This document shows, one piece after another, positions 14,771 to 21,418 of a stretch of 23,212 nucleotides of DNA. How positions within the stretch are numbered: position 1 is the first letter of the stretch; each line of letters begins with the position of its first letter. The DNA is from an uncultured Collinsella sp. (GTDB taxonomy: Bacteria > Actinomycetota > Coriobacteriia > Coriobacteriales > Coriobacteriaceae), in contig CABUMZ010000012.1 in assembly GCA_902492825.1 (NCBI GenBank), forward strand, positions 1 through 23,212, given 5' to 3'. Position numbers and translations under genes: made by a program. The notes beneath the pieces are model-generated. The model saw only the letters and a program-made list of their open reading frames with translations. It searched no databases and was not told the origin of the DNA.

Positions 14771-15484
14771 ATGACGGACTGTCGTTTCTCGCGTTTGCTT
14801 GCAAAACTGGAGATCCCGCTGTTGTTGGCGGTGCCGGCGGTGATGGCTGCCGCGTTGCTGGCGGGTGTTGAGCAGGCAGCGTTGGCCATGCTGGTTGTGG
14901 TGGCGTTGGTGCTTGCGCTGTTCTTTGCGGGCTATGAGGCATCGCGTCCAGGCCTGCGTCAGATTATGCCCACGCTGGTGCTGGCGGCGCTGGCGGCGGC
15001 GGGGCGCATCCTGTTTGGACCCATTCCCGACTTTAAACCCGTGAGTGCCATCGCCATTATCGCCGGGGCGACACTCGGTCGTCGTAACGGCTTTATGGTC
15101 GGTGCGTTGGCGGCGCTGACCAGCAATTTCTTTTTTGGGCAGGGCATGTGGACGCCGTGGCAGATGTATGCCTGGGGGCTCGTGGGATACGTTGGCGGTG
15201 CGCTGGCGTATGCGGGTGCGTTCGACCGCGCCGATGGCACCGTGCGTATGCCGGCGCTGCTGACCTACGGCTTTGCTTCGGGTTTGCTGTACGGCGTTGT
15301 GATCAACGCCTACGACATCATTGGTTTTGTACAGCCGCTTACTTGGGCAGGTGCCGTGGCACGTCTTGCCACCGCCGTGCCGTTCGATATCACGCACGGA
15401 CTCGCGACCTGCGTGTTTTTGGCCGCCTTGTACAAGCCCTGGTGCCGTCGCATTAACCGTGTCGTCGTGAAATACGGGCTGTAA
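14771..15484 (+). CDS. ECF transporter S component (substrate-binding membrane subunit)
   Basis: The 237-residue hydrophobic protein has about six membrane segments. It would capture a vitamin or similar trace compound for the EcfT/EcfA module encoded just upstream. The segment RILFGPIPDFKPVSAIAIIAG, followed by GRRNGFMVGALAALTSNFFFGQG and then TPWQMYAWGLVGYVGG, is typical of ECF S components of the broad ECF_trnsprt/cobalamin-type group. The specificity cannot be read from sequence, and no riboswitch is visible to help. Cobalamin or a related ligand is possible but unproven. ATG 14771 lies 4 nt after the ATPase stop with only a weak GATGGG upstream, so expression probably depends on translational coupling. 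A long inverted repeat begins 24 nt after the stop. Confidence 0.85.
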   Translation: MTDCRFSRLLAKLEIPLLLAVPAVMAAALLAGVEQAALAMLVVVALVLALFFAGYEASRPGLRQIMPTLVLAALAAAGRILFGPIPDFKPVSAIAIIAGATLGRRNGFMVGALAALTSNFFFGQGMWTPWQMYAWGLVGYVGGALAYAGAFDRADGTVRMPALLTYGFASGLLYGVVINAYDIIGFVQPLTWAGAVARLATAVPFDITHGLATCVFLAALYKPWCRRINRVVVKYGL

Positions 15485-15508
15485 GGCATTTCGCGTTTCC
15501 TCACGAAC

Positions 15509-15571
15509 TTGCGGTGGAATAGTTCTCGTTTTTGGCTATTTGCTGCCCAAACAGGAACTATTCCACCGCAA
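15509..15571. repeat. 17-bp perfect inverted repeat with GGAATAG core
   Basis: TTGCGGTGGAATAGTTC (15509-15525) and GAACTATTCCACCGCAA (15555-15571) are exact reverse complements around a 29-base loop. There is no T-run, so it is a poor terminator. The arm shares GGAATAG/CTATTCC and the neighbouring TCGTTTTTG with the 43-base palindromes near 20.0 and 21.3 kb. It lies in the convergent gap between the S component and exonuclease III. Confidence 0.75.
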
Positions 15572-15576
15572 CTTAT

Positions 15577-15617
15577 AGGGGGAGAGGGGTCACATGATCT
15601 GTTTTCCTCTGTCCCCT
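15577..15617. repeat. imperfect hairpin before the exonuclease III stop
   Basis: AGGGGGAGAGG (15577-15587) pairs with CCTCTGTCCCCT (15606-15617) with one bulge, around GGTCACATGATCTGTTTT. It lies directly beside the 17-bp inverted repeat. It could form part of the terminator of the minus-strand exonuclease gene, but there is no good U-run. Confidence 0.35.
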
Positions 15618-15634
15618 AGAGGAATTACTTGGGG

Positions 15635-16453
15635 CTAGAGCTCTAGCGTGAGGGTGACGGGGCAGTGGTCGCTGCCGAAGATATCGCCGCGGATACCGGT
15701 GTCGCGCACGGTATTGGCGATTGAATCACTTACCAAGAAGTAATCGATGCGCCAGCCGGCGTTGTTCTTGCGGGCATTAAAGCGATAGCTCCACCAGCTG
15801 TAGACGCCCTCGACGTCTGGATTAGCCGTGCGCCAGGTATCGGTAAAGCCGGCGCTGAGCAGCTCGGTAAACTTGCCGCGTTCTTCGTCCGAAAAGCCCG
15901 CGTTGCCGCGGTTGGACTTGGGGTTCTTAAGGTCGATCTCCTCGTGCGCAACGTTAAAGTCGCCGCAGGTCACGACGGGTTTGCCGGTCTCGCACTCGAG
16001 CGCGTTCAAAAAGCCGCGGTAGGCATCGTCCCAGGCCATGCGCACGTCGATGCGGGCGAGTTCGTTTTGCGCGTTGGGAGTGTAGACATCCACAAACCAG
16101 AACTTGTCGAACTCCAGCGCGCAGACGCGGCCCTCGGTCGTGGCCTGCGCCACGAGCTCGGCCGCCTCGCCCTCGCCGGCGTAGGGTAACAGCGCGTCGG
16201 CGCGCAGTACGCGCAGCGGTTCCTGGCGGCTAAAGACCGCGGTGCCCGAGTAGCCCTTGCGCTCGGCGTAGCTCCAGGTTTGGTGATAGCCGGGCAGGTC
16301 GATATCGACCTGGCCCTCCTGCAGCTTGGTCTCTTGCAGCGCCAGGATATCGACGTCGAGTTCTTGCGCGATCTGGATAAAGCTCGGGTCCTTTTTGAGC
16401 ACGGCGCGCAGGCCGTTGACGTTCCACGAGGCGAAAGTGTAAGTCTGAGGCAT
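15635..16453 (-). CDS. xth: Exodeoxyribonuclease III (AP endonuclease)
   Basis: The 272-residue enzyme of the exonuclease III/APE family cuts DNA 5' to abasic sites and trims 3' ends in base excision repair. The sequence shows ASWNVNGLRAVLKK, LALQETKLQEGQVD with the metal-binding Glu, GYSGTAVFSR, the catalytic GDFNVAHEEIDLKNPKSNRGNAGF, DYFLVSD and the C-terminal GSDHCPVTLTL with the Asp-His pair. All catalytic motifs are present and the length is normal. The ATG has AAAGGA upstream on the minus strand. It is divergent from the sirtuin gene, with a 113-base gap in which I cannot place clear promoters. Confidence 0.95.
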   Translation of the reverse strand: MPQTYTFASWNVNGLRAVLKKDPSFIQIAQELDVDILALQETKLQEGQVDIDLPGYHQTWSYAERKGYSGTAVFSRQEPLRVLRADALLPYAGEGEAAELVAQATTEGRVCALEFDKFWFVDVYTPNAQNELARIDVRMAWDDAYRGFLNALECETGKPVVTCGDFNVAHEEIDLKNPKSNRGNAGFSDEERGKFTELLSAGFTDTWRTANPDVEGVYSWWSYRFNARKNNAGWRIDYFLVSDSIANTVRDTGIRGDIFGSDHCPVTLTLEL

Positions 16454-16566
16454 GGTGTCCTTTCGACGGGGTTGGCAGGCTTAAGATTAACGCAACAAGA
16501 GCGGGGCGGAGTCCGCGAGTGATAGTGCGAACGCCGCCGTCCCGGAGACACGGACGGAGGACTCAT

Positions 16567-17319
16567 ATGACGCAGGCGATAACGGACTCCAAACAGGCCT
16601 CCGCCGCGCTGGCGGAGCTGTTTGGCACCCACAAGCGCGTGGTCTTCTTTGGCGGCGCGGGCGTTTCCACGGCGAGTGGCATCCCCGATTTCCGCAGCGT
16701 GGACGGCCTATATCACCAACAGTTTGCCTACCCGCCCGAGACCATGCTCTCGCATAGCTTTTACGAGGTGCACCCGGCCGAGTTCTTCGACTTCTACCGC
16801 ACCAAGATGATCGCGCTTGGCGCCAAGCCCAACCGCTGCCACACCAAGCTGGCCGAGCTGGAGCGCGCCGGCAAGCTAAATGCCGTGGTGACGCAAAACA
16901 TTGACGGCCTGCATCAGATGGCCGGCTCACAGCGCGTGTTCGAGCTGCACGGATCGGTCCATCGCAACATTTGCCAGTCGTGCGGCGTGGTCTATAGCGC
17001 CGAGTGGATTTGCTCGCGCGAGCACGAGGACGCCGCGGGCGTGCCCGTGTGCCCCGCGTGTGGCGGGCGCATTAAGCCCGATGTGGTGCTCTACGAGGAG
17101 CCGCTCGATGAGCACGTGCTGACCGGCGCCGTTGCCGCCATCGCCGCGGCCGATGCCCTCATTGTGGGCGGGACCTCGCTCGTGGTGTATCCGGCGGCGG
17201 GCCTTACGCGTTACTTTACCGGCGATACGCTGGCCATTTGCAATCTTGCTCCCACCGATCAGGATGCAAATGCCGACCTGCTGATTTCTTGCGACATCGC
17301 GGCCGCGTTTGCGTTCTAG
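16567..17319 (+). CDS. NAD-dependent protein deacylase, sirtuin (SIR2 family)
   Basis: The 250-residue enzyme removes acyl groups from lysines using NAD. It has the NAD-binding GGAGVSTASGIPDFRS (29-44), TQNIDGLHQMAG (109-120), catalytic His128 in ELHGSVHRN, and the zinc module with cysteines 136, 139, 162 and 165 (CQSCG, CPACGG). The C-terminal pieces GGTSLVVYPAAGL and NLAPTDQDANADLLI are also typical. The Ala-Arg and Tyr-Arg residues of CobB-type desuccinylases are not evident, which favours a deacetylase of the broad bacterial class. The start was chosen at ATG 16567 after GGACGGAGGA; an upstream in-frame GTG (16519) would add 16 residues. It may share a transcript with folPK downstream, but a hairpin lies between them. 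Confidence 0.93.
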   Translation: MTQAITDSKQASAALAELFGTHKRVVFFGGAGVSTASGIPDFRSVDGLYHQQFAYPPETMLSHSFYEVHPAEFFDFYRTKMIALGAKPNRCHTKLAELERAGKLNAVVTQNIDGLHQMAGSQRVFELHGSVHRNICQSCGVVYSAEWICSREHEDAAGVPVCPACGGRIKPDVVLYEEPLDEHVLTGAVAAIAAADALIVGGTSLVVYPAAGLTRYFTGDTLAICNLAPTDQDANADLLISCDIAAAFAF

Positions 17320-17333
17320 CCCGCGCGCGCGGA

Positions 17334-17339
17334 TACAAT
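17334..17339 (+). promoter_or_regulatory. candidate -10 box for folPK
   Basis: TACAAT lies 15 nt after the sirtuin stop. A partial -35, TTGCGT at 17309-17314, is 19 nt away, which is rather far. If it is used, the transcript would start near 17346, just before the hairpin at 17362. Confidence 0.35.
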
Positions 17340-17361
17340 AGAAAGACTGAGTGCAAAGCGA

Positions 17362-17402
17362 CCCCGCCGCCAGCTCCCCAAGCTCGGCGGCGTGGGCATT
17401 TT
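17362..17402 (+). terminator. GC-rich hairpin just upstream of the folPK Shine-Dalgarno
   Basis: CGCCGCC plus AGCT (17365-17375) pair with AGCT plus GGCGGCG (17381-17392), with one bulged C and a CCCCA loop, followed by GGGCATTTT. The last T touches the AGGAGG of folPK. It could terminate the sirtuin transcript or act as a leader attenuator for folPK. The T-run is short. Confidence 0.5.
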
Positions 17403-17414
17403 AGGAGGATGTTC

Positions 17415-19163
17415 ATGGCGAACGACAGCAAGACATGGCGGTGCGGAAAGTACGAGCTCAGCTTTGACCGTCCGCGCATCATGGGCGTCCTCAACGTGAC
17501 GCCCGATTCGTTTAGCGACGGCGGGGAGCACTTCGACCCCGATGCCGCCATCGAGTACGGCCTGGCGATGCTCGATGCCGGCGCCGACATCATCGACGTG
17601 GGCGGCGAGTCCACGCGCCCTGGTTTTACCCCGGTCAACCCCGATGAGGAAGCGCGCCGCGTGCTGCCCGTGGTGCGCGCGCTGGCCAAGGAGGGCGCCA
17701 TCGTCTCGATCGACACGCGTCATGTAGCGGTTGCCAAGGCGGCCGTGCGCTGCGGCGCCTCGATCGTCAACGACGTGACCGGCTTCACCGATCCCAAGAT
17801 GGTCGAGTTTGTTAAGACGAGCACCTGCGGCGTCATCGTGATGCATGCCGGCGAGGTCGCCGCGCCCGCCCGCACGCACGCAACGGTGCAGCTCGATACC
17901 TCGGCTGCGGCGTTTGTTGCCGAGAAGGCACGCGAAGCGGCTGCCGAGGCCGCGCGCGAGGCCGAGAAGCCGGCCCGTCGCCGTCGCGGCAAGTTGCTGG
18001 GCGAGCCCAAGGTTGAGGCCAAGCTTCCGGGCGGTGTGGTACAGCCCTCACTGCCGTTTGGCGAGCCGGAGCCCACGTCCGAGCCTGCAACCGAGCTGGG
18101 GCAGGAGACGCCGGCCGCCGAGCAGGCTGCTGCCGCCGAGACCGTCGCGCCCGCACCCGAGGCCGCGCCCGCAGCCACCGAGGTCGCATCGGAGTCCAAT
18201 GACCACCTGGCAGCCATGATGCGCCGCAGCGCCCGCCGCGAGGAAGCCTACGTGCCCACCTCGCAGCTCCGCCGCTTCACCCTGCCCGATTCGGCGCCCA
18301 TCATGCGCCGCGTTATGGGCTTTCTGTCCGACCAGGCCCGCACACTCATCCATGCCGGCGTGTCGCGCGACCGCATCTGCATCGATCCTGGCCCGGGCTT
18401 TGGTAAGTCGGCTAACGAGGATATCGTCATCCAGCGCGAGACTGCCAAGATGGCGTCACTGGGCTATCCGCTCATGTGCGCCGTGTCGCGCAAGCGCTTT
18501 GTGGGCGCTATCTCGGGCGTGACCGAGGCCGCCGCGCGCGATGCCGCCACGTTTGGCGTGTGCCTGGGCGCCATCCAGACCGGTGCCAACATTGTGCGCG
18601 TGCACGACGCCGCGGGTTTTGCGCAGTTCCTGAACGGCTACTGGGCGGTTGCCAAGCCGCAGCCGCGCCGCGCGTTTGTGGCCGTGGGCTCCAACCTGGG
18701 GCATCGCTGCGACAACATCCGCGCCGCACGTGAGATGATCGCCGAGATTCCACTTACCTGCGTGTCTAACTCCTCCAAGATTTACGAGAGCGAGCCGGCC
18801 TACGAGACGCGCCAGGACGCGTTTGCCAACGCCGTCATCGAGATCAAGACCGAGCTGGCGCCGCTGGTGCTGCTCGACGAGCTCATGAAGATCGAGGCCG
18901 AGCTTGGGCGCGACCGCTCCAAAAAGGCCAAGGCCAACGGTCCGCGCACCATCGACCTGGACCTGCTGTGGATGGACGGCGAGACTCACGGCGGCAAAAA
19001 GCTGCGCCTGCCGCATCCTCTCATTGGCGAGCGCGACTTTGTGCTGGTGCCGCTCGAGGACCTGATGCACGACCCGGCGCGGTTCTTCCGCTACAACGGT
19101 GTCGAGGTCAAGGAGCCCGAGGACCGCGTGGGCCATATCGTGGGCGAATTGGGGCGTATGTAG
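17415..19163 (+). CDS. folP-folK: Dihydropteroate synthase / HPPK fusion (FolP-FolK) with large internal insertion
   Basis: The 582-residue bifunctional folate enzyme joins pterin pyrophosphate to pABA (FolP) and supplies that pyrophosphate by pyrophosphorylating hydroxymethyl-dihydropterin (FolK). DHPS spans about 22-410: IMGVLNVTPDSFSDGG, DIIDVGGESTRPG, NDVTG, VIVMHAGE, then IDPGPGFGKS (323-332), SRKRF and RVHD. HPPK follows at about 419-560, with FVAVGSNLGHR, YESEPAYETRQDAFANAV, GRDRSKKAKANGPRTIDLDLL and RLPHPLIGERDFVLVPL. Residues about 150-285 interrupt the DHPS barrel, where the usual MHxxGTP...Q loop would be, with an Ala/Glu/Pro-rich, basic-patched segment. ATG 17415 has AGGAGG six bases upstream; ATG 17409 abuts the Shine-Dalgarno and is rejected. 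The fusion order and missing folB/folE nearby suggest a dispersed pathway. Confidence 0.93.
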   Translation: MANDSKTWRCGKYELSFDRPRIMGVLNVTPDSFSDGGEHFDPDAAIEYGLAMLDAGADIIDVGGESTRPGFTPVNPDEEARRVLPVVRALAKEGAIVSIDTRHVAVAKAAVRCGASIVNDVTGFTDPKMVEFVKTSTCGVIVMHAGEVAAPARTHATVQLDTSAAAFVAEKAREAAAEAAREAEKPARRRRGKLLGEPKVEAKLPGGVVQPSLPFGEPEPTSEPATELGQETPAAEQAAAAETVAPAPEAAPAATEVASESNDHLAAMMRRSARREEAYVPTSQLRRFTLPDSAPIMRRVMGFLSDQARTLIHAGVSRDRICIDPGPGFGKSANEDIVIQRETAKMASLGYPLMCAVSRKRFVGAISGVTEAAARDAATFGVCLGAIQTGANIVRVHDAAGFAQFLNGYWAVAKPQPRRAFVAVGSNLGHRCDNIRAAREMIAEIPLTCVSNSSKIYESEPAYETRQDAFANAVIEIKTELAPLVLLDELMKIEAELGRDRSKKAKANGPRTIDLDLLWMDGETHGGKKLRLPHPLIGERDFVLVPLEDLMHDPARFFRYNGVEVKEPEDRVGHIVGELGRM

Positions 19164-19865
19164 ATGATCGAGATGAATGCTGTTGTCGCCGGTACCGAGC
19201 TTGACGCCGCGCGCGACGCGGGCCGCGAGGGTGCGTCCGCGGGCTGGTGCGCTTGGAGCGCGGGCGATGCTTCGCTGACGTTTTCGCTGATCGTGCGCCC
19301 GGACGTGAACATGCATGCCTTCCACGGCCTGCCGTTTGTGGCTGCGATGGGCATGATGGACGCGCTCGTGGGCACGGCTTCGACGCCGGGGTTGGGCCTT
19401 GCCGGTAAGGTGGGTATCCAGTGGCCGAGCGATATCGTGTGCGGTGCGCCTGCGTTTGAGACGTCGCTCGCGCGTGTTGCCGTGAACGGCGGTGCCGCTG
19501 CTGCGGGCATGTTCGGTGCCGTGACGGTGGATATTGAGCGTTCGGCGCTGGGCGAGCTTGGTGTGGACGTGGCTGACGAAGCGCTGGTCGAGACGCTGGC
19601 CGCCGCCGTGCTGGCCCGCGTGGACGCTTGGGCGGTTGTTGCCAACACGCCGCAAGGCGCCGCAGGGCCGCTGGCTCCCGTGCTGGGCGAGTACTTCGAC
19701 ATGGTGCCGCTGCTGGGCCGCCAAGTTGCGGCGGTGTCGCCCAACGGCCTGCCGCTTGCGGTCGGTGTGTTTGCAGGCCTGGACATCTGGGGCCGCGCGA
19801 CCATTAAGACCGATGCCGGCGAGCAGGAGTTTCCGCCCGAGGCCGTACGAATTCGCGGGCTGTAG
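19164..19865 (+). CDS. Degenerate biotin-protein-ligase-like protein
   Basis: I read this 233-residue protein as a remote relative of the biotin/lipoate ligase fold. SLTFSLIVRPDV (37-48) matches the strand after the biotin-ligase glycine loop. GLPFVAAMGMMDAL (55-68) matches its helix, and VGIQWPSDIVCG (83-94) matches the ligase KWPNDI motif. GLPLAVGVFAGLDIWGRATIKTDAGEQEF plus VRIRG resembles the small C-terminal domain. The residues needed for catalysis are missing: there is no GRGRxGRxW loop, the KWPND lysine is Gln, and the later Lys-Gly-Gly-Ile segment is replaced by Ala/Gly-rich sequence. It is therefore probably not a working ligase. The ATG follows the folPK stop with no gap, so it is co-translated. 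Its role is unknown; the family call is inference from motif spacing. Confidence 0.6.
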   Translation: MIEMNAVVAGTELDAARDAGREGASAGWCAWSAGDASLTFSLIVRPDVNMHAFHGLPFVAAMGMMDALVGTASTPGLGLAGKVGIQWPSDIVCGAPAFETSLARVAVNGGAAAAGMFGAVTVDIERSALGELGVDVADEALVETLAAAVLARVDAWAVVANTPQGAAGPLAPVLGEYFDMVPLLGRQVAAVSPNGLPLAVGVFAGLDIWGRATIKTDAGEQEFPPEAVRIRGL

Positions 19866-19904
19866 CGCGGGGCGTTCGCGCCCAAAGATAGACATGACAA
19901 CAAG

Positions 19905-19935
19905 ACCCTCCTCGGCCTGTGCCGGGGAGGGTTTC
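19905..19935 (+). terminator. Rho-independent terminator after the folPK operon
   Basis: ACCCTCCTCGGC (19905-19916) pairs with GCCGGGGAGGGT (19921-19932), with one wobble and a CTGT loop, then TTTCG. The T-run is short but the stem is strong. It lies 40 nt after the preceding stop. Confidence 0.75.
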
Positions 19936-19963
19936 GCCTATCTGGGGAATGGGTTGCCAGCGC

Positions 19964-20006
19964 CCTATTCCTCAAAACTGAAAAATTTTCGTTTTTGAGG
20001 AATAGG
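19964..20006. repeat. palindromic repeat, copy 1 of 3
   Basis: This is a 43-base near-palindrome with outer arms CCTATTCCTCAAAA and TTTTGAGGAATAGG and the inner core CTGAAAAATTTTCGT. It is identical to copy 3 at 21322-21364. There are only two mismatched positions in about 21 pairs. It lies after the folPK terminator and 43 nt before copy 2. Confidence 0.93.
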
Positions 20007-20049
20007 ATTAAGGCGGCTCGGTCTTTCGCGAGGTATATTCGCTATAGAG

Positions 20050-20091
20050 CCTATTCCTCAAAACTGAAAATTTTTCAATTTTGAGGAATAG
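20050..20091. repeat. palindromic repeat, copy 2 of 3, in the ATPase leader
   Basis: The outer arms match copies 1 and 3, but the inner part reads CTGAAAATTTTTCAA. This leaves one mismatch in about 20 pairs. It ends 26 nt before the ATG of the ATPase gene and 14 nt before its Shine-Dalgarno, so it lies in the promoter or 5' leader and could be an operator or mRNA structure. Confidence 0.93.
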
Positions 20092-20117
20092 CGATAAAAG
20101 ACCGCGAGGAGGCCCCA

Positions 20118-21314
20118 ATGAAACTCATCAATAGAACGTCATATATGGACACGTTGACGAGCCTTATTGGCGTGCCGGACATCAAGGTCATCACGGGCAT
20201 CCGTCGTAGCGGTAAATCAAAATTGCTCGAGGCCCTCCGCGATTACGTGGAAGCAAATCCGTCCAATTCGAATGTCATCCATATCAACTACAACCTCGAT
20301 GAGTTCGAGAATCTGCTCGAGTATCACGCGCTGCTCGCCTATGTAAAAGAGCATCGAGTGTCCGGCAAACAAAACTTTCTGCTTATCGATGAAGTTCAGA
20401 TGTGCGACGGCTTTGAACGTGCGATCAACAGCCTTCACGCATCCGAGCAGTACGACATCTTCATCACCGGATCGAATGCCTTTTTGCTGTCGAGCGATCT
20501 GTCGACGCTCTTTACGGGGCGTACGTTCGAGATCGAGGTTTTCCCATTCTCGTTTGAGGAGTATCGTCTCTATGGCGACGAGGGCGAGGTCGACCGCGAC
20601 TTCGATGAGTACGCGAGAACCGGCGGTATGTCCGGCTCTTACCCTTATCCACTGCAGGAGCAGCGCTATCAATATCTCTCCAACGTCTTCAAGACGCTCA
20701 TTGTGAGAGATATCGTGCAGCGGCATAACGTGAGAAACGAATCGGCGCTGCTGCGCATTGCCGATTACATGATGGACAACGTTTCCAACATTACGTCGGC
20801 ACGCAACATTACTGATGCATTAAATGCGGATGGGCTAAAGATTACGAACAAGACGGTCGGCACGTACATGGGGTACCTGTGCGATGCGTTTGCCTTCTAT
20901 AAAGTTCGTCGGTACGACATTCGCGGCAAAAAATACCTTAAGAGCGGCGAGAAGTACTATCTGGCGGACCATGCGTTTAAATATGCGCTTCTTGGTACAC
21001 GTGATATGGATTGGGGACGCGTATACGAGAACATGGTGGCAATCGAGCTGCTGCGTCGCGGATACGAGGTATACGTCGGCGTGCTCTATAAAAAGGAAAT
21101 AGACTTTGTAGCAATCAAGCGGAGCGAGAAACTCTATATTCAAGTGAGCGACGATATCGGCTCGGATAAGACATTTGAACGCGAGATTTCGCCACTGCTG
21201 AGCATTGGCGATGCGTATCCCAAGATGATTCTCGCCCGCACGCATCACGAGGCCACGGATCGCGACGGAGTGCAGATCGTGGACCTGGCGAGGTGGCTGT
21301 GCGACGAGGCCTAG
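20118..21314 (+). CDS. AAA-family ATPase with DUF4143 C-terminal domain (palindrome-bounded cassette)
   Basis: The 398-residue protein belongs to the AAA_14/DUF4143 ATPases, a widespread family often found in accessory DNA, whose function is not established. It has Walker A GIRRSGKSKLL (27-37), Walker B FLLIDEVQ (87-94), a sensor-like ITGSNAFLLSSDLSTLFTGR and a VFPFSFEEYR segment. A helical, possibly winged-helix middle follows (about 215-275). The DUF4143 end has WGRVYENMVAIELLRRG and KKEIDFVAI...YIQVS, a nuclease-like Glu...Asp pattern whose usual Glu-x-Lys is Gln-Val-Ser here. The ATG follows GAGGAGG. The gene is visibly less G+C-rich than its neighbours (about 52% in 20701-20760) and is bracketed by palindromes. 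I infer horizontal acquisition. Confidence 0.88.
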   Translation: MKLINRTSYMDTLTSLIGVPDIKVITGIRRSGKSKLLEALRDYVEANPSNSNVIHINYNLDEFENLLEYHALLAYVKEHRVSGKQNFLLIDEVQMCDGFERAINSLHASEQYDIFITGSNAFLLSSDLSTLFTGRTFEIEVFPFSFEEYRLYGDEGEVDRDFDEYARTGGMSGSYPYPLQEQRYQYLSNVFKTLIVRDIVQRHNVRNESALLRIADYMMDNVSNITSARNITDALNADGLKITNKTVGTYMGYLCDAFAFYKVRRYDIRGKKYLKSGEKYYLADHAFKYALLGTRDMDWGRVYENMVAIELLRRGYEVYVGVLYKKEIDFVAIKRSEKLYIQVSDDIGSDKTFEREISPLLSIGDAYPKMILARTHHEATDRDGVQIVDLARWLCDEA

Positions 21315-21321
21315 CAGAAAG

Positions 21322-21364
21322 CCTATTCCTCAAAACTGAAAAATTTTCGTTTTTGAGGAATAGG
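21322..21364. repeat. palindromic repeat, copy 3 of 3, after the ATPase gene
   Basis: It is identical over 43 bases to copy 1 and begins 8 nt after the ATPase stop codon. It may double as a terminator-like structure, but the layout, with copies hugging both ends of the gene, suggests a cassette boundary or a recognition site. Confidence 0.93.
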
Positions 21365-21418
21365 ACCGATGCATTGCTTAGTTCGCGCTCGCGCCCGTGC
21401 TCGACTTAAGCCCCTGCT

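Noticed and set aside
20118..21314. The ATPase as a transposase or integrase
   Set aside because: It has Walker A and B motifs and a DUF4143 end but no DDE, tyrosine or serine recombinase motifs. Any mobility role would have to be indirect.
19905..21364. CRISPR array from three repeated palindromes
   Set aside because: Only three copies exist, spaced 43 nt and about 1.2 kb apart, and the longer spacing contains a full gene. There are no cas genes.
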